From an uncultured Eubacteriales bacterium (GTDB taxonomy: Bacteria > Bacillota > Clostridia > Christensenellales > Aristaeellaceae): a stretch of 33,112 nucleotides of DNA. Each line of letters opens with the position of its first letter. Position 1 is the first letter of the stretch. Positions 8,125-16,692 of the stretch are shown here, one piece after another. The translations under genes were made by a program, and so were the position numbers. The DNA lies in assembly GCA_902787835.1 (NCBI GenBank), contig CADAHU010000001.1, forward strand, positions 32,435-65,546. Direction: 5' to 3'. The notes under the pieces were generated by a model, which was not told the origin of the DNA, searched no databases, and saw only the letters and a list, made by a program, of their open reading frames with translations.

Positions 8125-9377
8125 ACTGTACGGCATTTGATTTGCTTCTCGAAAAGCCGGAGACGGAATGGACGGCGGAGGAGCGGCAGGCGGCGGAACG
8201 CCATGCCGCCCAGTGCCCGGATTGCGCCATGCGCCTGGCCATGCGCCGGGAGATGCGCGCCATGGAAGCGGACACCGCTGTGCCCGATACCTTTACCGCC
8301 TCCTGGAAATACGCGATACACGCGGAGGCAGAGAAGCATATGGAAAAGAAGCATTCTTATCCCTGGAAGCGCGCCCTGGCGGGGATCGCCGCGGCGCTGG
8401 TGGTGGGCATCGGCACCCTGGCCGCCTATACCAACGATTGGGGCGCCACCGCGCCGATCAAGGCGAACCGGGAAACCGAGCCGGCCGAACCGGTGGTATA
8501 CGCCGATGATTATGAAGTGGAGATGGCCGAGGAGGAAGCGGTCTACGATTCCGCCGCTGAAATGGCGGCGCCCATGCTGGCGGGGGGAGCGGCTGGGGAG
8601 AAATCAGCAAGCTATACCTTTACCAATACGACGGCCAGCAGCGCCAGCAAAGCGACGTCCATGGCCAAGGCGGATGCGGGCGATGCCCGGGAGAGCAAGA
8701 TCGTCCGCACCGTCAGCCTGAGCCTGCGCACCCGGGCCTACGATACGGATTACGAGGCGCTCAGCGGCCTGGCGGCGCAGTACGGCGGCCGGATCGATAA
8801 CCGCAATACCTCCGGCGAGGGCGGCAGCGGCGCGCTGCGCTGGGCTTCCTTTATCATGCGCATCCCCACGGAGCGGCTGGATGATTTTATCGCAGCGGCC
8901 AAGGGGATCGGCTCGCTGGCCTCCTTCTCGGAGAGCGCGGACGACGTGACCGATTCCTACTACGATATCGACGGCCGTCTGGCTACCCAACGGGCCAAGC
9001 TGCAGCGGCTGAACCAGCTGATGGAGCAGGCGGAATCGGTGAGCGACCTGGTGGAAATTGAAAGCGCCGCCAGCGACGCCCAGTACTGGATCGATTATTA
9101 TACCGGCCAGCTGCAGGGCTATGACAGCAGCATCCGCAATTCCCGGGTTTATGTGGATCTGCAGGAGATCAGCACCGCCACCGCGGCGGAATCCACCGAT
9201 CTTTCCCTGGGCCAGCGGATGATAAACGCCCTGCACGCTTCCGGCGAAACCGCGGTGCGCGTCCTGCGCGCCCTGGCAGTCTTCCTGGTGGCCGCGCTGC
9301 CCTGGTTCATCGCCCTGGCGGCGCTGATCCTGATCGTGCGGCTGATCGTCAAACGGAAGGGGAAAAAGGAAAACTGA
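8121..9377 (+). CDS. Membrane anti-sigma factor with zinc-finger head and DUF4349 domain
   Basis: A 418-residue protein. The N-terminus is a putative zinc-finger anti-sigma head with His28-x3-Cys32-x2-Cys35 (HAAQCPDC), expected to hold the sigma factor encoded just upstream. A first membrane segment lies at about residues 84-104, then a low-complexity Glu/Ala/Ser stretch (about 110-185). Next comes a DUF4349 domain (from about 190; ESKIVRTVSLSLRTRAYD, then FIMRIPTERLDDFI, then a coiled-coil-like region) and a final C-terminal hydrophobic helix from about 382 with a Lys/Arg tail. The ATG overlaps the sigma-factor stop and has GGGAGG upstream, so the pair is coupled. The DUF4349 part should lie outside the membrane and could sense the signal; that role is inferred. 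Confidence 0.85.
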   Translation: MNCTAFDLLLEKPETEWTAEERQAAERHAAQCPDCAMRLAMRREMRAMEADTAVPDTFTASWKYAIHAEAEKHMEKKHSYPWKRALAGIAAALVVGIGTLAAYTNDWGATAPIKANRETEPAEPVVYADDYEVEMAEEEAVYDSAAEMAAPMLAGGAAGEKSASYTFTNTTASSASKATSMAKADAGDARESKIVRTVSLSLRTRAYDTDYEALSGLAAQYGGRIDNRNTSGEGGSGALRWASFIMRIPTERLDDFIAAAKGIGSLASFSESADDVTDSYYDIDGRLATQRAKLQRLNQLMEQAESVSDLVEIESAASDAQYWIDYYTGQLQGYDSSIRNSRVYVDLQEISTATAAESTDLSLGQRMINALHASGETAVRVLRALAVFLVAALPWFIALAALILIVRLIVKRKGKKEN

Positions 9378-9410
9378 TGTTTTAACATACTGAAATGTGT
9401 TTTTTAACAC

Positions 9411-9434
9411 AAGGCCCTTTCCGGGGCCTTTTTT
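9411..9434 (+). terminator. Terminator after the sigma/anti-sigma operon
   Basis: AAGGCCC-tttcc-GGGGCCTT type stem followed directly by a run of T, about 35 bases downstream of the anti-sigma stop codon. Confidence 0.85.
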
Positions 9435-9526
9435 GCATGTTTGCTCATTTATGAATTTGAAACCCATGCTGATTGCAGCCCCGGTAAATTCGCCCGGAAT
9501 AAACTTGCAATTAACAGATGATAGAC

Positions 9527-9535
9527 TGATATAAT
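9527..9535 (+). promoter_or_regulatory. Extended -10 promoter of the small hypothetical gene
   Basis: TGATATAAT is an extended -10 element (TG-n-TATAAT). The best -35 match, TTGCAA at 9505-9510, sits at 19 bases, so the extended -10 probably carries most of the promoter strength. Confidence 0.6.
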
Positions 9536-9599
9536 TCGGGCGTGAAAAAGAACCTATCGGACCTTGCAATTGCGGATCAAACGAAAGGAGGCAACGCAC

Positions 9600-9926
9600 A
9601 TGACGGAATGCGATTTCAGAATGGTGGTGTCCTATGCCATGAAAAAGCTGAGGGAAGAGGGCCTCCGGCATCAGTACAGCTTCTCTCTTCCGGACGGGCG
9701 CAACGAAGGCTTTCTCCGCCTGCGTAAGGGGGATAAACCGGAGACACAGGTCTGCCTGGAAGTGGGCGCCCGGCTTCCGGGCGACGATCACCTGGTGATG
9801 CACTTTATGCACCAAGCCCCCAGCCAGGAGGCGATGAACGCCTGGCTTAAGGAGGATGGCAATGTGGATCGGGTGATAGAGAGCCTGCTGAAGCTTGGCA
9901 AGCGGGTGGACGAGGGGTTCGAGTGA
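9600..9926 (+). CDS. Hypothetical protein, 108 residues
   Basis: I do not recognise this family. The reading frame is supported by AAAGGAGG ten bases before the ATG at 9600, an extended -10 promoter upstream and a strong terminator about 30 bases after the stop, so it is a free-standing transcription unit. The protein is soluble, without signal peptide or membrane segment, and mixed in charge. It has an N-terminal helix-like region (VVSYAMKKLREEGL), a strand-rich middle that alternates hydrophobic residues (SFSLPDG, QVCLEVGARL, LVMHFMHQ), and a C-terminal amphipathic helix (VDRVIESLLKLGKRV). This layout suggests a small alpha/beta fold. Confidence 0.75.
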   Translation: MTECDFRMVVSYAMKKLREEGLRHQYSFSLPDGRNEGFLRLRKGDKPETQVCLEVGARLPGDDHLVMHFMHQAPSQEAMNAWLKEDGNVDRVIESLLKLGKRVDEGFE

Positions 9927-9954
9927 CACACATGCCTGAAGATGAACCGATATT

Positions 9955-9992
9955 AAAAAACCATCCACCGGCTTCATTGGTGGATGGTTTTT
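9955..9992. terminator. Bidirectional terminator between convergent genes
   Basis: A perfect stem of at least nine pairs, CCATCCACC (9961-9969) with GGTGGATGG (9979-9987), is flanked by A-run and T-run on either side. It can therefore terminate both the plus-strand hypothetical gene and the minus-strand metallophosphoesterase operon. Confidence 0.9.
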
Positions 9993-10004
9993 GTATGGGT
10001 CCTT

Positions 10005-10715
10005 TTAGCCGCCCTGGGTGGATCGGCCATATACGCCCGTACGGATTTCCTGGATATACGCTTCGCGTTTGGGCAGGCCGCAGGCGTTCTCCGCGTCGCG
10101 CACGGCGCGCTCCACATCGTAATGCAAATAGATAAATTGAATATCAAAGCCCGCTTTCTCCCTGCCGGGCGCGCAGGTGAGCATCGCGTACTGCGCCATA
10201 GGCACCCGCAGCCCGTTGCCCACGCTGCCCAGGCTGCACAGGATGCGGTTGCGATGCAGCGGCCGCAGGGCGGTGTGGTGGATATCGCCGTAGATCACCG
10301 TATCAAAATCCGGTTCAAATAGCCAGCCGAGCTGCTCCTCTTCATCATAGGTGGGCTGCAGCATCGGCATGGTGGGCCGCCCGTGGATCAGCCGCACATA
10401 CCGCCCGGACAGCCAGGTATGATATTCCAGCGGCAGGGCGTCCAGCCTGTGCATGCGGTCCTCGCCCAGCTGATCATAATAAAACTGATCGTTGGGGGAA
10501 AACTGCCGCAGGGCGACGCCCTCATCCCAGTTGCCCCGCAGGATGATATCGCAGTTTTGCCAGGCCAGATCAAAGGTCTCCGCCGAGGACGGCCCCTTGC
10601 CCACCAGATCGCCCAGACACCAGATGGTATCCGCTCCGCGGCGACGGATATCGGCAAATACCGCCTCCGTGGCCGGCAGGTTGCCATGCAGATCGGAGAG
10701 CAGGGCGATCCTCAT
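10005..10715 (-). CDS. Metallophosphoesterase (calcineurin-like, YfcE/MPE-type)
   Basis: A 236-residue cytoplasmic phosphoesterase. Metal-ligand motifs in order are LLSDLHGN (DxH), CLGDLVGKGP (GDxxxxGP), RGNWDEG (where many members have GNHD or GNCD) and YGDIHHTALRP (equivalent of GHTH), followed by a conserved-looking CSLGSVGNGLR. The natural substrate is unknown for most of this family. I chose the ATG at 10715, which overlaps the preceding gene's stop by four bases and has GGAGG seven bases upstream; the longer frame adds only MAGAGGLQ from inside that gene. The overlap means it is co-translated with the C26 hydrolase. Confidence 0.88.
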   Translation of the reverse strand: MRIALLSDLHGNLPATEAVFADIRRRGADTIWCLGDLVGKGPSSAETFDLAWQNCDIILRGNWDEGVALRQFSPNDQFYYDQLGEDRMHRLDALPLEYHTWLSGRYVRLIHGRPTMPMLQPTYDEEEQLGWLFEPDFDTVIYGDIHHTALRPLHRNRILCSLGSVGNGLRVPMAQYAMLTCAPGREKAGFDIQFIYLHYDVERAVRDAENACGLPKREAYIQEIRTGVYGRSTQGG

Positions 10716-11413
10716 TTGGAGGCCTCCCGCACCAGCCACTTAAACAACCGCAGCTGCTCCGGCAGGCGGCACTGCAGGCTTTCCGGATGCCACTGCACGC
10801 ACATGATGGGCCGCCCGTCCTCCGCCTCCAGGCCCTCCACCAGCCCGTCCGGGGCCTGGGCGCTGATCTTCAGGCCCGGGGCCACCTTTTTGACCGCCTG
10901 GTGATGGCGGCTGTTGACCATGCTTTCGTCCAGGCCGATCACGCTGCGCAGCAGGGTGCCGGGCAGGTAATGCATGGCGTGGGCGTCGGAGGCCGGGATA
11001 TCATAGCAGGGGTGCTTCAGCGTATCGCCAAACTGCAGGGCGATATCCTGGTAAAGGGCCCCGCCCAGTGTGACGTTCAGGATCTCGATGCCCCGGCAGA
11101 TCCCCAGGATGGGCATGCCTTTTTCCAGCGCCCGGCGGATCAGGATGGGCTCCGCGTGGTCGCGCTCCGGGGTCAGATCCCCGCAGCAGGGCAAAACCTC
11201 CTCGCCGTAGCAGGCGGGGTTCACATCGTCGCCGCCGGTGAGCAGCAGGCCGTCGCAGCGGTCCAGCGCGGCCACAAGCCTGGCTTCATCCTCCATGGGC
11301 GGCAGCACCAGCGGCGTGCCGCCGGCATCCAGTACGGAAATGATATAATCCTGGTTTACAAACATGCGGCGGGTGGCGTTGTCCCAGCTGGGGGTCACGG
11401 CAATGATTGGCAT
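10712..11413 (-). CDS. Class-I glutamine amidotransferase-like hydrolase (peptidase C26, PuuD-type)
   Basis: A 233-residue enzyme of the gamma-glutamyl hydrolase/PuuD group, which cleaves gamma-glutamyl amide bonds. The nucleophile is Cys106 in PILGICRGIEILNV, and the His/Glu of the triad are His209 and Glu211 in VQWHPES. The family pattern LLLTGGDDVNPACYGEE (about 56-72) and NSRHHQAV (167-174) is present. The ATG at 11413 follows GAGGAGG by six bases; the frame extends five codons further but without an equivalent site. PuuD-type members hydrolyse gamma-glutamyl-GABA, but no polyamine gene is adjacent, so the substrate is open. It forms a two-gene unit with the overlapping phosphoesterase. 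Confidence 0.9.
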   Translation of the reverse strand: MPIIAVTPSWDNATRRMFVNQDYIISVLDAGGTPLVLPPMEDEARLVAALDRCDGLLLTGGDDVNPACYGEEVLPCCGDLTPERDHAEPILIRRALEKGMPILGICRGIEILNVTLGGALYQDIALQFGDTLKHPCYDIPASDAHAMHYLPGTLLRSVIGLDESMVNSRHHQAVKKVAPGLKISAQAPDGLVEGLEAEDGRPIMCVQWHPESLQCRLPEQLRLFKWLVREASK

Positions 11414-11445
11414 AGGCCGCCTCCTCAAATGCAGATATCGCCGCT

Positions 11446-11474
11446 ATTATAGCACGCCCGGGCGTATTTTTCCA
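11446..11474 (-). promoter_or_regulatory. Promoter of the C26 hydrolase-phosphoesterase pair
   Basis: Minus-strand TATAAT (11446-11451) with TGGAAA (11469-11474) at 17 bases. The transcript start would lie about 25 bases before the start codon. Confidence 0.7.
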
Positions 11475-11519
11475 CCGCCTGCATGAAAGAAAAAATACGC
11501 AAGCATCCCATGGGGAACA

Positions 11520-11548
11520 TTGTCAAAAAAAAACATTTGTGATACAAT
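11520..11548 (+). promoter_or_regulatory. Promoter of argS-dapF-dapL
   Basis: TTGTCA (11520-11525) and TACAAT (11543-11548) at a 17-base spacing in an A/T-rich patch. It leaves only about 30 bases of leader before the argS start, too short for a T-box. Confidence 0.75.
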
Positions 11549-11582
11549 TTTTGATAACCTATTTTTTATGGAGGGCTTTCTG

Positions 11583-13292
11583 ATGGAAATCAAGGGCATG
11601 ATCGCTCAGGTTGTGGAGAATGCGGTGAAGGCGGCGTTTCCCGGCGTGGAAACGGGCATAGCGTATGAGGCGCTGCTGGAGGTGCCGCCGGACAGTAAAA
11701 TGGGTGATTTTGCCTTTCCCTGCTTCCGCCTTTCCAAGGCGCTGCGCATGGGCCCGCCCATGATCGCCCAGAAGCTCTGCGCCGCCATCGACGCGCCGGA
11801 GCTCTGCCGGGCGGAAAACGTAAACGGCTACCTCAATTTCTTCCTGAACCGGGAGAACTTTGCCCGGGATACCCTGCAAAAGGTCATGGCGGATCCCGAA
11901 AAGTGGGGCAGCAGCCAGGAGGGCGCGGGCAAGACCGTCTGCATGGATTACAGCAGCATCAACATTGCCAAGCGCTTCCATATCGGCCACCTGAGCACCA
12001 CCATGATCGGCAACAGCCTGCGCCGCATCTATGATTTTCTGGGCTGGAAGACGGTATCCATCAACCACCTGGGCGATTGGGGCACGCAGTTTGGCAAAAT
12101 GATCTGCGCCTACAAGCGCTGGGGCAATAAGGAAGAGGTGGAAAAAGGCGGCGTGGACGAGATGACCCGCCTGTACGTCCGCTTCCATGAGGAGGCCAAG
12201 GAGCATCCCGAGCTGGAGGACGAGGGCCGTGCTTGGTTCAAGAAGATCGAGGACGGCGATGAAGAGGCGCTGGCGATCTTCAACTGGTTCAAAGAGGTCA
12301 CGCTCAAGGATGCCATGAAGGTGTACGATCTGCTGGGCGTGCGGTTTGACAGCTATGCGGGCGAGAGCTTCTATCACGATAAAACCGGCGCTGTGGTGCA
12401 GGAGCTGCGGGACAAGGGCCTGCTGACCGAATCGGACGGCGCGCAGGTGGTCAACCTGGACGAATACAAAATGCCGCCCTTCCTGGTGGTCAAGAGCGAC
12501 GGCGCCACCCTGTACGCCACCCGCGATCTGGCGGCGGTGCTCTATCGCAAAAACACCTATCATTTTGACAAATGCCTGTATGTGGTGGCCTATCAGCAGG
12601 ATCTGCATTTCCGTCAGCTTTTCCAGGTGGTGGAAATGATGGGCTATCCCTGGGCCAAGGATCAGCTGGAGCACGTGGCCTTCGGCATGGTCAGCTATGA
12701 GGGGCAGTCGCTCTCCACCCGCGCGGGCCATGTCATCTATCTGGATGAGCTGCTCAAGCGCGCCCAGGAAAAGGCCCTGGATGTGATCAACCAAAAGAAC
12801 CCGAACCTTGAAAACAAAGAAGAGGTGGCCCGTCAGGTGGGCGTGGGCGCCGTGGTGTACAGCGATCTGCAGAACAGCCGCATCAAGGATATCGATTTCT
12901 GGTGGGATCGGGCGCTGAACTTTGACGGTGAGACCGGCCCCTATGTGCAGTATACCTTCGCCCGCTGCTGCTCGGTGATGCGCAAGGCCGGCGATATGGA
13001 CGCCGCGCCCGATTACAGCGCCCTGCAGGATGACGAAGCCCAGGCCGTGCTGCGGCTGCTGGCCCGCTTCCCGGAGGATGTGCGCGCCGCCTGCCGCACC
13101 AACGAGCCCTTTATGGTCACCCGCGCTGTCACCGAGCTGGCCAAGGCATACAATAAGTATTATTACGAGCACCGCATCCTGGAGGGCGAGCAGAGCGCTC
13201 AGGCGGCCCGGATGCAGCTCACCGATGCGGTGCGCCGCGTGATCAAAACCGGGCTGTACCTCATCGGCATGGAAGCGCCGGAGCGTATGTAA
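11583..13292 (+). CDS. argS: Arginyl-tRNA synthetase
   Basis: Class-I synthetase of 569 residues that charges tRNA-Arg. The N-terminal ArgS-specific domain occupies roughly residues 1-90. The HIGH signature is RFHIGHLSTTMIGNSLRR, preceded by MDYSSINIAK. The DGATLYATRDLAAVLYR block and the C-terminal DALR anticodon-binding domain (ALNFDGETGPYVQYTFAR onward) are both typical. The KMSKS-equivalent is the altered LSTRAG; such divergence is common in ArgS. The ATG at 11583 has GGAGGG seven bases upstream; a longer frame from 11520 lies in the promoter. It heads an operon with dapF and dapL, 51 bases before dapF. Confidence 0.96.
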   Translation: MEIKGMIAQVVENAVKAAFPGVETGIAYEALLEVPPDSKMGDFAFPCFRLSKALRMGPPMIAQKLCAAIDAPELCRAENVNGYLNFFLNRENFARDTLQKVMADPEKWGSSQEGAGKTVCMDYSSINIAKRFHIGHLSTTMIGNSLRRIYDFLGWKTVSINHLGDWGTQFGKMICAYKRWGNKEEVEKGGVDEMTRLYVRFHEEAKEHPELEDEGRAWFKKIEDGDEEALAIFNWFKEVTLKDAMKVYDLLGVRFDSYAGESFYHDKTGAVVQELRDKGLLTESDGAQVVNLDEYKMPPFLVVKSDGATLYATRDLAAVLYRKNTYHFDKCLYVVAYQQDLHFRQLFQVVEMMGYPWAKDQLEHVAFGMVSYEGQSLSTRAGHVIYLDELLKRAQEKALDVINQKNPNLENKEEVARQVGVGAVVYSDLQNSRIKDIDFWWDRALNFDGETGPYVQYTFARCCSVMRKAGDMDAAPDYSALQDDEAQAVLRLLARFPEDVRAACRTNEPFMVTRAVTELAKAYNKYYYEHRILEGEQSAQAARMQLTDAVRRVIKTGLYLIGMEAPERM

Positions 13293-13343
13293 AGCCCGTT
13301 TGCGGCGCACAATAAACCGAAATCGGATAAAGGGGAGACCGAA

Positions 13344-14180
<837 letters not shown>

Positions 14181-14201
14181 TCCAATGGAGGAACAAGACC
14201 C

Positions 14202-15410
14202 ATGCCTGCGCTGAATCCGCATCTGGCGTCCATGCCGTCCGGGTATCTGTTCCGGGAGATTTCCGCTCGGATCAACGACTATGAAAAAAAACATCCCGGC
14301 CGCCGGGTCATCAGCCTGGGCATCGGCGATGTGACGCGGCCCCTGCCCGCGGTGATCACGGAGGCGCTGGCAAAGGCGGCCCTGGAAATGAGCACGCCCG
14401 AGGGCTTCCGCGGCTACGGCCCGGAGCAGGGGTACGATTTTTTGCTGCGCGCCATCTGCAAAAACCTTTACGAGCCTCGGGGCGTTACCCTGGGCACCGA
14501 TGAGGTGTTCATCTCCGACGGGGCGAAAACCGATACCGCCGCTCTGCAGGAGCTGCTTTCGGCGGAGGCGCGCATCGCCGTGACCGATCCGGTCTATCCG
14601 GTTTATGTGGATACCAACGCCATGGCGGGCCGCGCGGGCAAATTCCGGGACGGGGTATGGTCCGATATCGAGTATCTGCCCTGCCTGAAGGAAAACGGCT
14701 TTGTGCCGCCGCTGCCCAGCCACGATGTGGACGCCGTATACCTGTGCTTCCCCAACAACCCCACCGGCGTGGCGCTGCCGTTAAAGGATCTGCAGCACTA
14801 TGTGGACTGGGCGCGGGAAAACGGCGCGCTGATCTTTTTTGACGCGGCGTACAGCGCCTTTGTCAGCTCCGCCGATGTGCCGCGCAGCATTTATGAATGC
14901 GAGGGCGCCCGGGAGTGCGCCATCGAGTGCGGCTCCTTTTCCAAGCTGGCGGGCTTTACCGGCCTGCGCTGCGGCTATACGGTGGTGCCGCGCACGCTGT
15001 ACGGCGGCACGCTGCAAAAGATGTGGCGGCGCCGCCTGGCGGCTAAGAGCAACGGCGTATCCTACCCTGTGCAGCGGGCGGCGGAGGCGGTGTTCACCCC
15101 GGAGGGCAGCCGCGCCTGGCGGGACAACATCGACTATTATATGAACAACGCCCGCATCATCCGCAATACCCTGCGCGGCGTGGGGCTCACCTCCTACGGC
15201 GGCGTGGACGCGCCCTACGTTTGGGTGGAAACGCCCAAGGGCATGAGCGGCTGGGAGTTTTTCAGCTTCCTTCTGGAGCGCGCCCAGGTGGCGGGCACGC
15301 CGGGGGAGGGCTTCGGCCCCAGCGGCAGCGGGTATTTTCGCCTGACTGCCTTCAATACCGAGGAGAATACCCAGGAGGCGCTGCGCAGGATCCGCGAGGC
15401 GCTGGGATAA
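14202..15410 (+). CDS. dapL: LL-diaminopimelate aminotransferase
   Basis: A 402-residue fold-type-I PLP aminotransferase that makes LL-diaminopimelate directly from tetrahydrodipicolinate, bypassing the succinylase/acetylase steps. Key features are the N-terminal LASMPSGYLFREI, SLGIGDVTRPLP, the substrate-loop FRGYGPEQGYDFLL, CFPNNPTGV, and the PLP lysine Lys248 in SFSKLAGFTGLRCGY. The length fits the family (about 400-410). GGAGG precedes the ATG. With dapF it completes the DapL variant of lysine/meso-DAP synthesis known in plants, Chlamydiae and several Clostridia. A terminator follows. Confidence 0.95.
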   Translation: MPALNPHLASMPSGYLFREISARINDYEKKHPGRRVISLGIGDVTRPLPAVITEALAKAALEMSTPEGFRGYGPEQGYDFLLRAICKNLYEPRGVTLGTDEVFISDGAKTDTAALQELLSAEARIAVTDPVYPVYVDTNAMAGRAGKFRDGVWSDIEYLPCLKENGFVPPLPSHDVDAVYLCFPNNPTGVALPLKDLQHYVDWARENGALIFFDAAYSAFVSSADVPRSIYECEGARECAIECGSFSKLAGFTGLRCGYTVVPRTLYGGTLQKMWRRRLAAKSNGVSYPVQRAAEAVFTPEGSRAWRDNIDYYMNNARIIRNTLRGVGLTSYGGVDAPYVWVETPKGMSGWEFFSFLLERAQVAGTPGEGFGPSGSGYFRLTAFNTEENTQEALRRIREALG

Positions 15411-15413
15411 AGC

Positions 15414-15439
15414 AAGGGCTTTGACGCCCTTCTTTTTTT
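15414..15439 (+). terminator. Terminator of argS-dapF-dapL
   Basis: AAGGGC (15414-15419) and GCCCTT (15426-15431) with a six-base loop, followed by C and seven T. Confidence 0.88.
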
Positions 15440-15460
15440 GCAGAAGTTTTTTTCGGAGGC

Positions 15461-15489
15461 TTGCATTAAAAAAGAAAGTATGCTAACAT
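15461..15489 (+). promoter_or_regulatory. Promoter of the dprA-topA-trmFO-hslVU operon
   Basis: TTGCAT (15461-15466) and TAACAT (15484-15489) at 17 bases, with a TG-n extension before the -10 (TGCTAACAT). It gives a leader of about 70 bases before dprA. Confidence 0.6.
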
Positions 15490-15567
15490 GTGCGAGGAAT
15501 CTGAATGCGTTTTCTTTAAGAAAAACTCGTTCATTTTCATAATGAAACCGTATGGATGGGAGTGTTT

Positions 15568-16671
15568 ATGCGCGCATATACCCACGAGCAGGTGTATCGG
15601 CTGGCGCTGCAGTGCGCCCCTTCGCTGACCTGGAGGCAGCAGCGCGCGCTGCTGGACGCCTACGGAACGGCGGAGGCGGTGCTTACGCGCATGGACGCGG
15701 GCGTGGAGGAGATCGCCGGGGAAAAAGCCGCGCGGGAGCTCCGGGAGATCCGCCGGAAGGGCGCGCGGCAGCTGATCCAGCGCCTGGAGGACTGCGGCGC
15801 GCGGATGTGCTACCCGGAGGACGGTGATTATCCGGCGCTGCTCCGGGAGATCGCCGATCCGCCTCACGCGCTGTTCCTGCGGGGCACGCCGGCCGCCGAT
15901 GAAAAGAGCGTGGCCGTTGTGGGCTCCCGCCGGGATACGCGCTACGGCCGCACCCAGGCGTTCAATATCGCCAAGGGGCTGGCCCAGGCCGGCGTTACCG
16001 TGGTCAGCGGCTTGGCCCGGGGCATTGATACGGCGGCGCACGAAGGCGCTCTGGCCGGCGGAGGGCGCACGGTGGCGGTGCTGGGCAACGGCATCGACAG
16101 CGTCTATCCCGAGGAGAACGGCGATCTGGCCCGGCGCATCATCGATGCCGGCGGCGCTGTGATCACCGAGTTTCCCTTCGGCGCGGAGCCGCGGGCCTTC
16201 CGTTTTCCCATCCGCAACCGCATTATCAGCGGCATCTGCGCCGCCACCCTGCTGATCGAGGGGCATGCCCAGAGCGGCACCATGATCACGGCGGGCTGCG
16301 CGGCGGAGCAGGGGCGGGAGGTGTTCGCCCTGCCGGGACAGGTGGACGCGCCGGGCAGCGCCGCCCCGCTGGCGCTTTTGCGGGATGGGGCGAGAATATG
16401 CACCTGTGCCCAGGATATACTGGAGGATATGGGCTGGACGCCCCGGCAGGAGCGCGCGGAAAAGGCCCCTTCGCCCGAGGAGAGGCTGAAGGGGCTCAGC
16501 GGGTTCCGGCGCAGGATCGCCGAACTGATGCTGGAGGAGCCCCGCCGGTTTGAGGAGCTGGCGGAGGAGACCGGCATTTCAACAGAAGAGCTATCCGCTG
16601 AGCTGACGCTCATGGAGCTGGACGGCCTGGTGGAACCCCGGGCCGGACGGATATACGCATTAAAACAATAA
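15568..16671 (+). CDS. dprA: DNA-processing protein DprA (Smf)
   Basis: A 367-residue single-strand-DNA-binding protein that loads RecA during natural transformation; also called Smf. An N-terminal helix-hairpin-like region (about 1-60) is followed by the Rossmann-like core with VAVVGSRRDTRYG, VVSGLARGIDTAAHEGAL, TVAVLGNGID and FRFPIRNRIISG. A C-terminal winged-helix (DML1-like) region (about 310-367) follows a Glu/Pro linker. I chose the ATG at 15568, with GGGAG five bases upstream; another in-frame ATG lies four codons earlier. It is first in the operon, as in the Bacillus smf-topA-gid arrangement, and precedes topA by 21 bases. No other competence genes are in the window. Confidence 0.93.
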   Translation: MRAYTHEQVYRLALQCAPSLTWRQQRALLDAYGTAEAVLTRMDAGVEEIAGEKAARELREIRRKGARQLIQRLEDCGARMCYPEDGDYPALLREIADPPHALFLRGTPAADEKSVAVVGSRRDTRYGRTQAFNIAKGLAQAGVTVVSGLARGIDTAAHEGALAGGGRTVAVLGNGIDSVYPEENGDLARRIIDAGGAVITEFPFGAEPRAFRFPIRNRIISGICAATLLIEGHAQSGTMITAGCAAEQGREVFALPGQVDAPGSAAPLALLRDGARICTCAQDILEDMGWTPRQERAEKAPSPEERLKGLSGFRRRIAELMLEEPRRFEELAEETGISTEELSAELTLMELDGLVEPRAGRIYALKQ

Positions 16672-16692
16672 TTTATCGGAGGAACAGTAAAC

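Noticed and set aside
11549..11582. T-box leader for argS
   Set aside because: The distance from promoter to start codon is far too short for a T-box, and no specifier loop or antiterminator is present.
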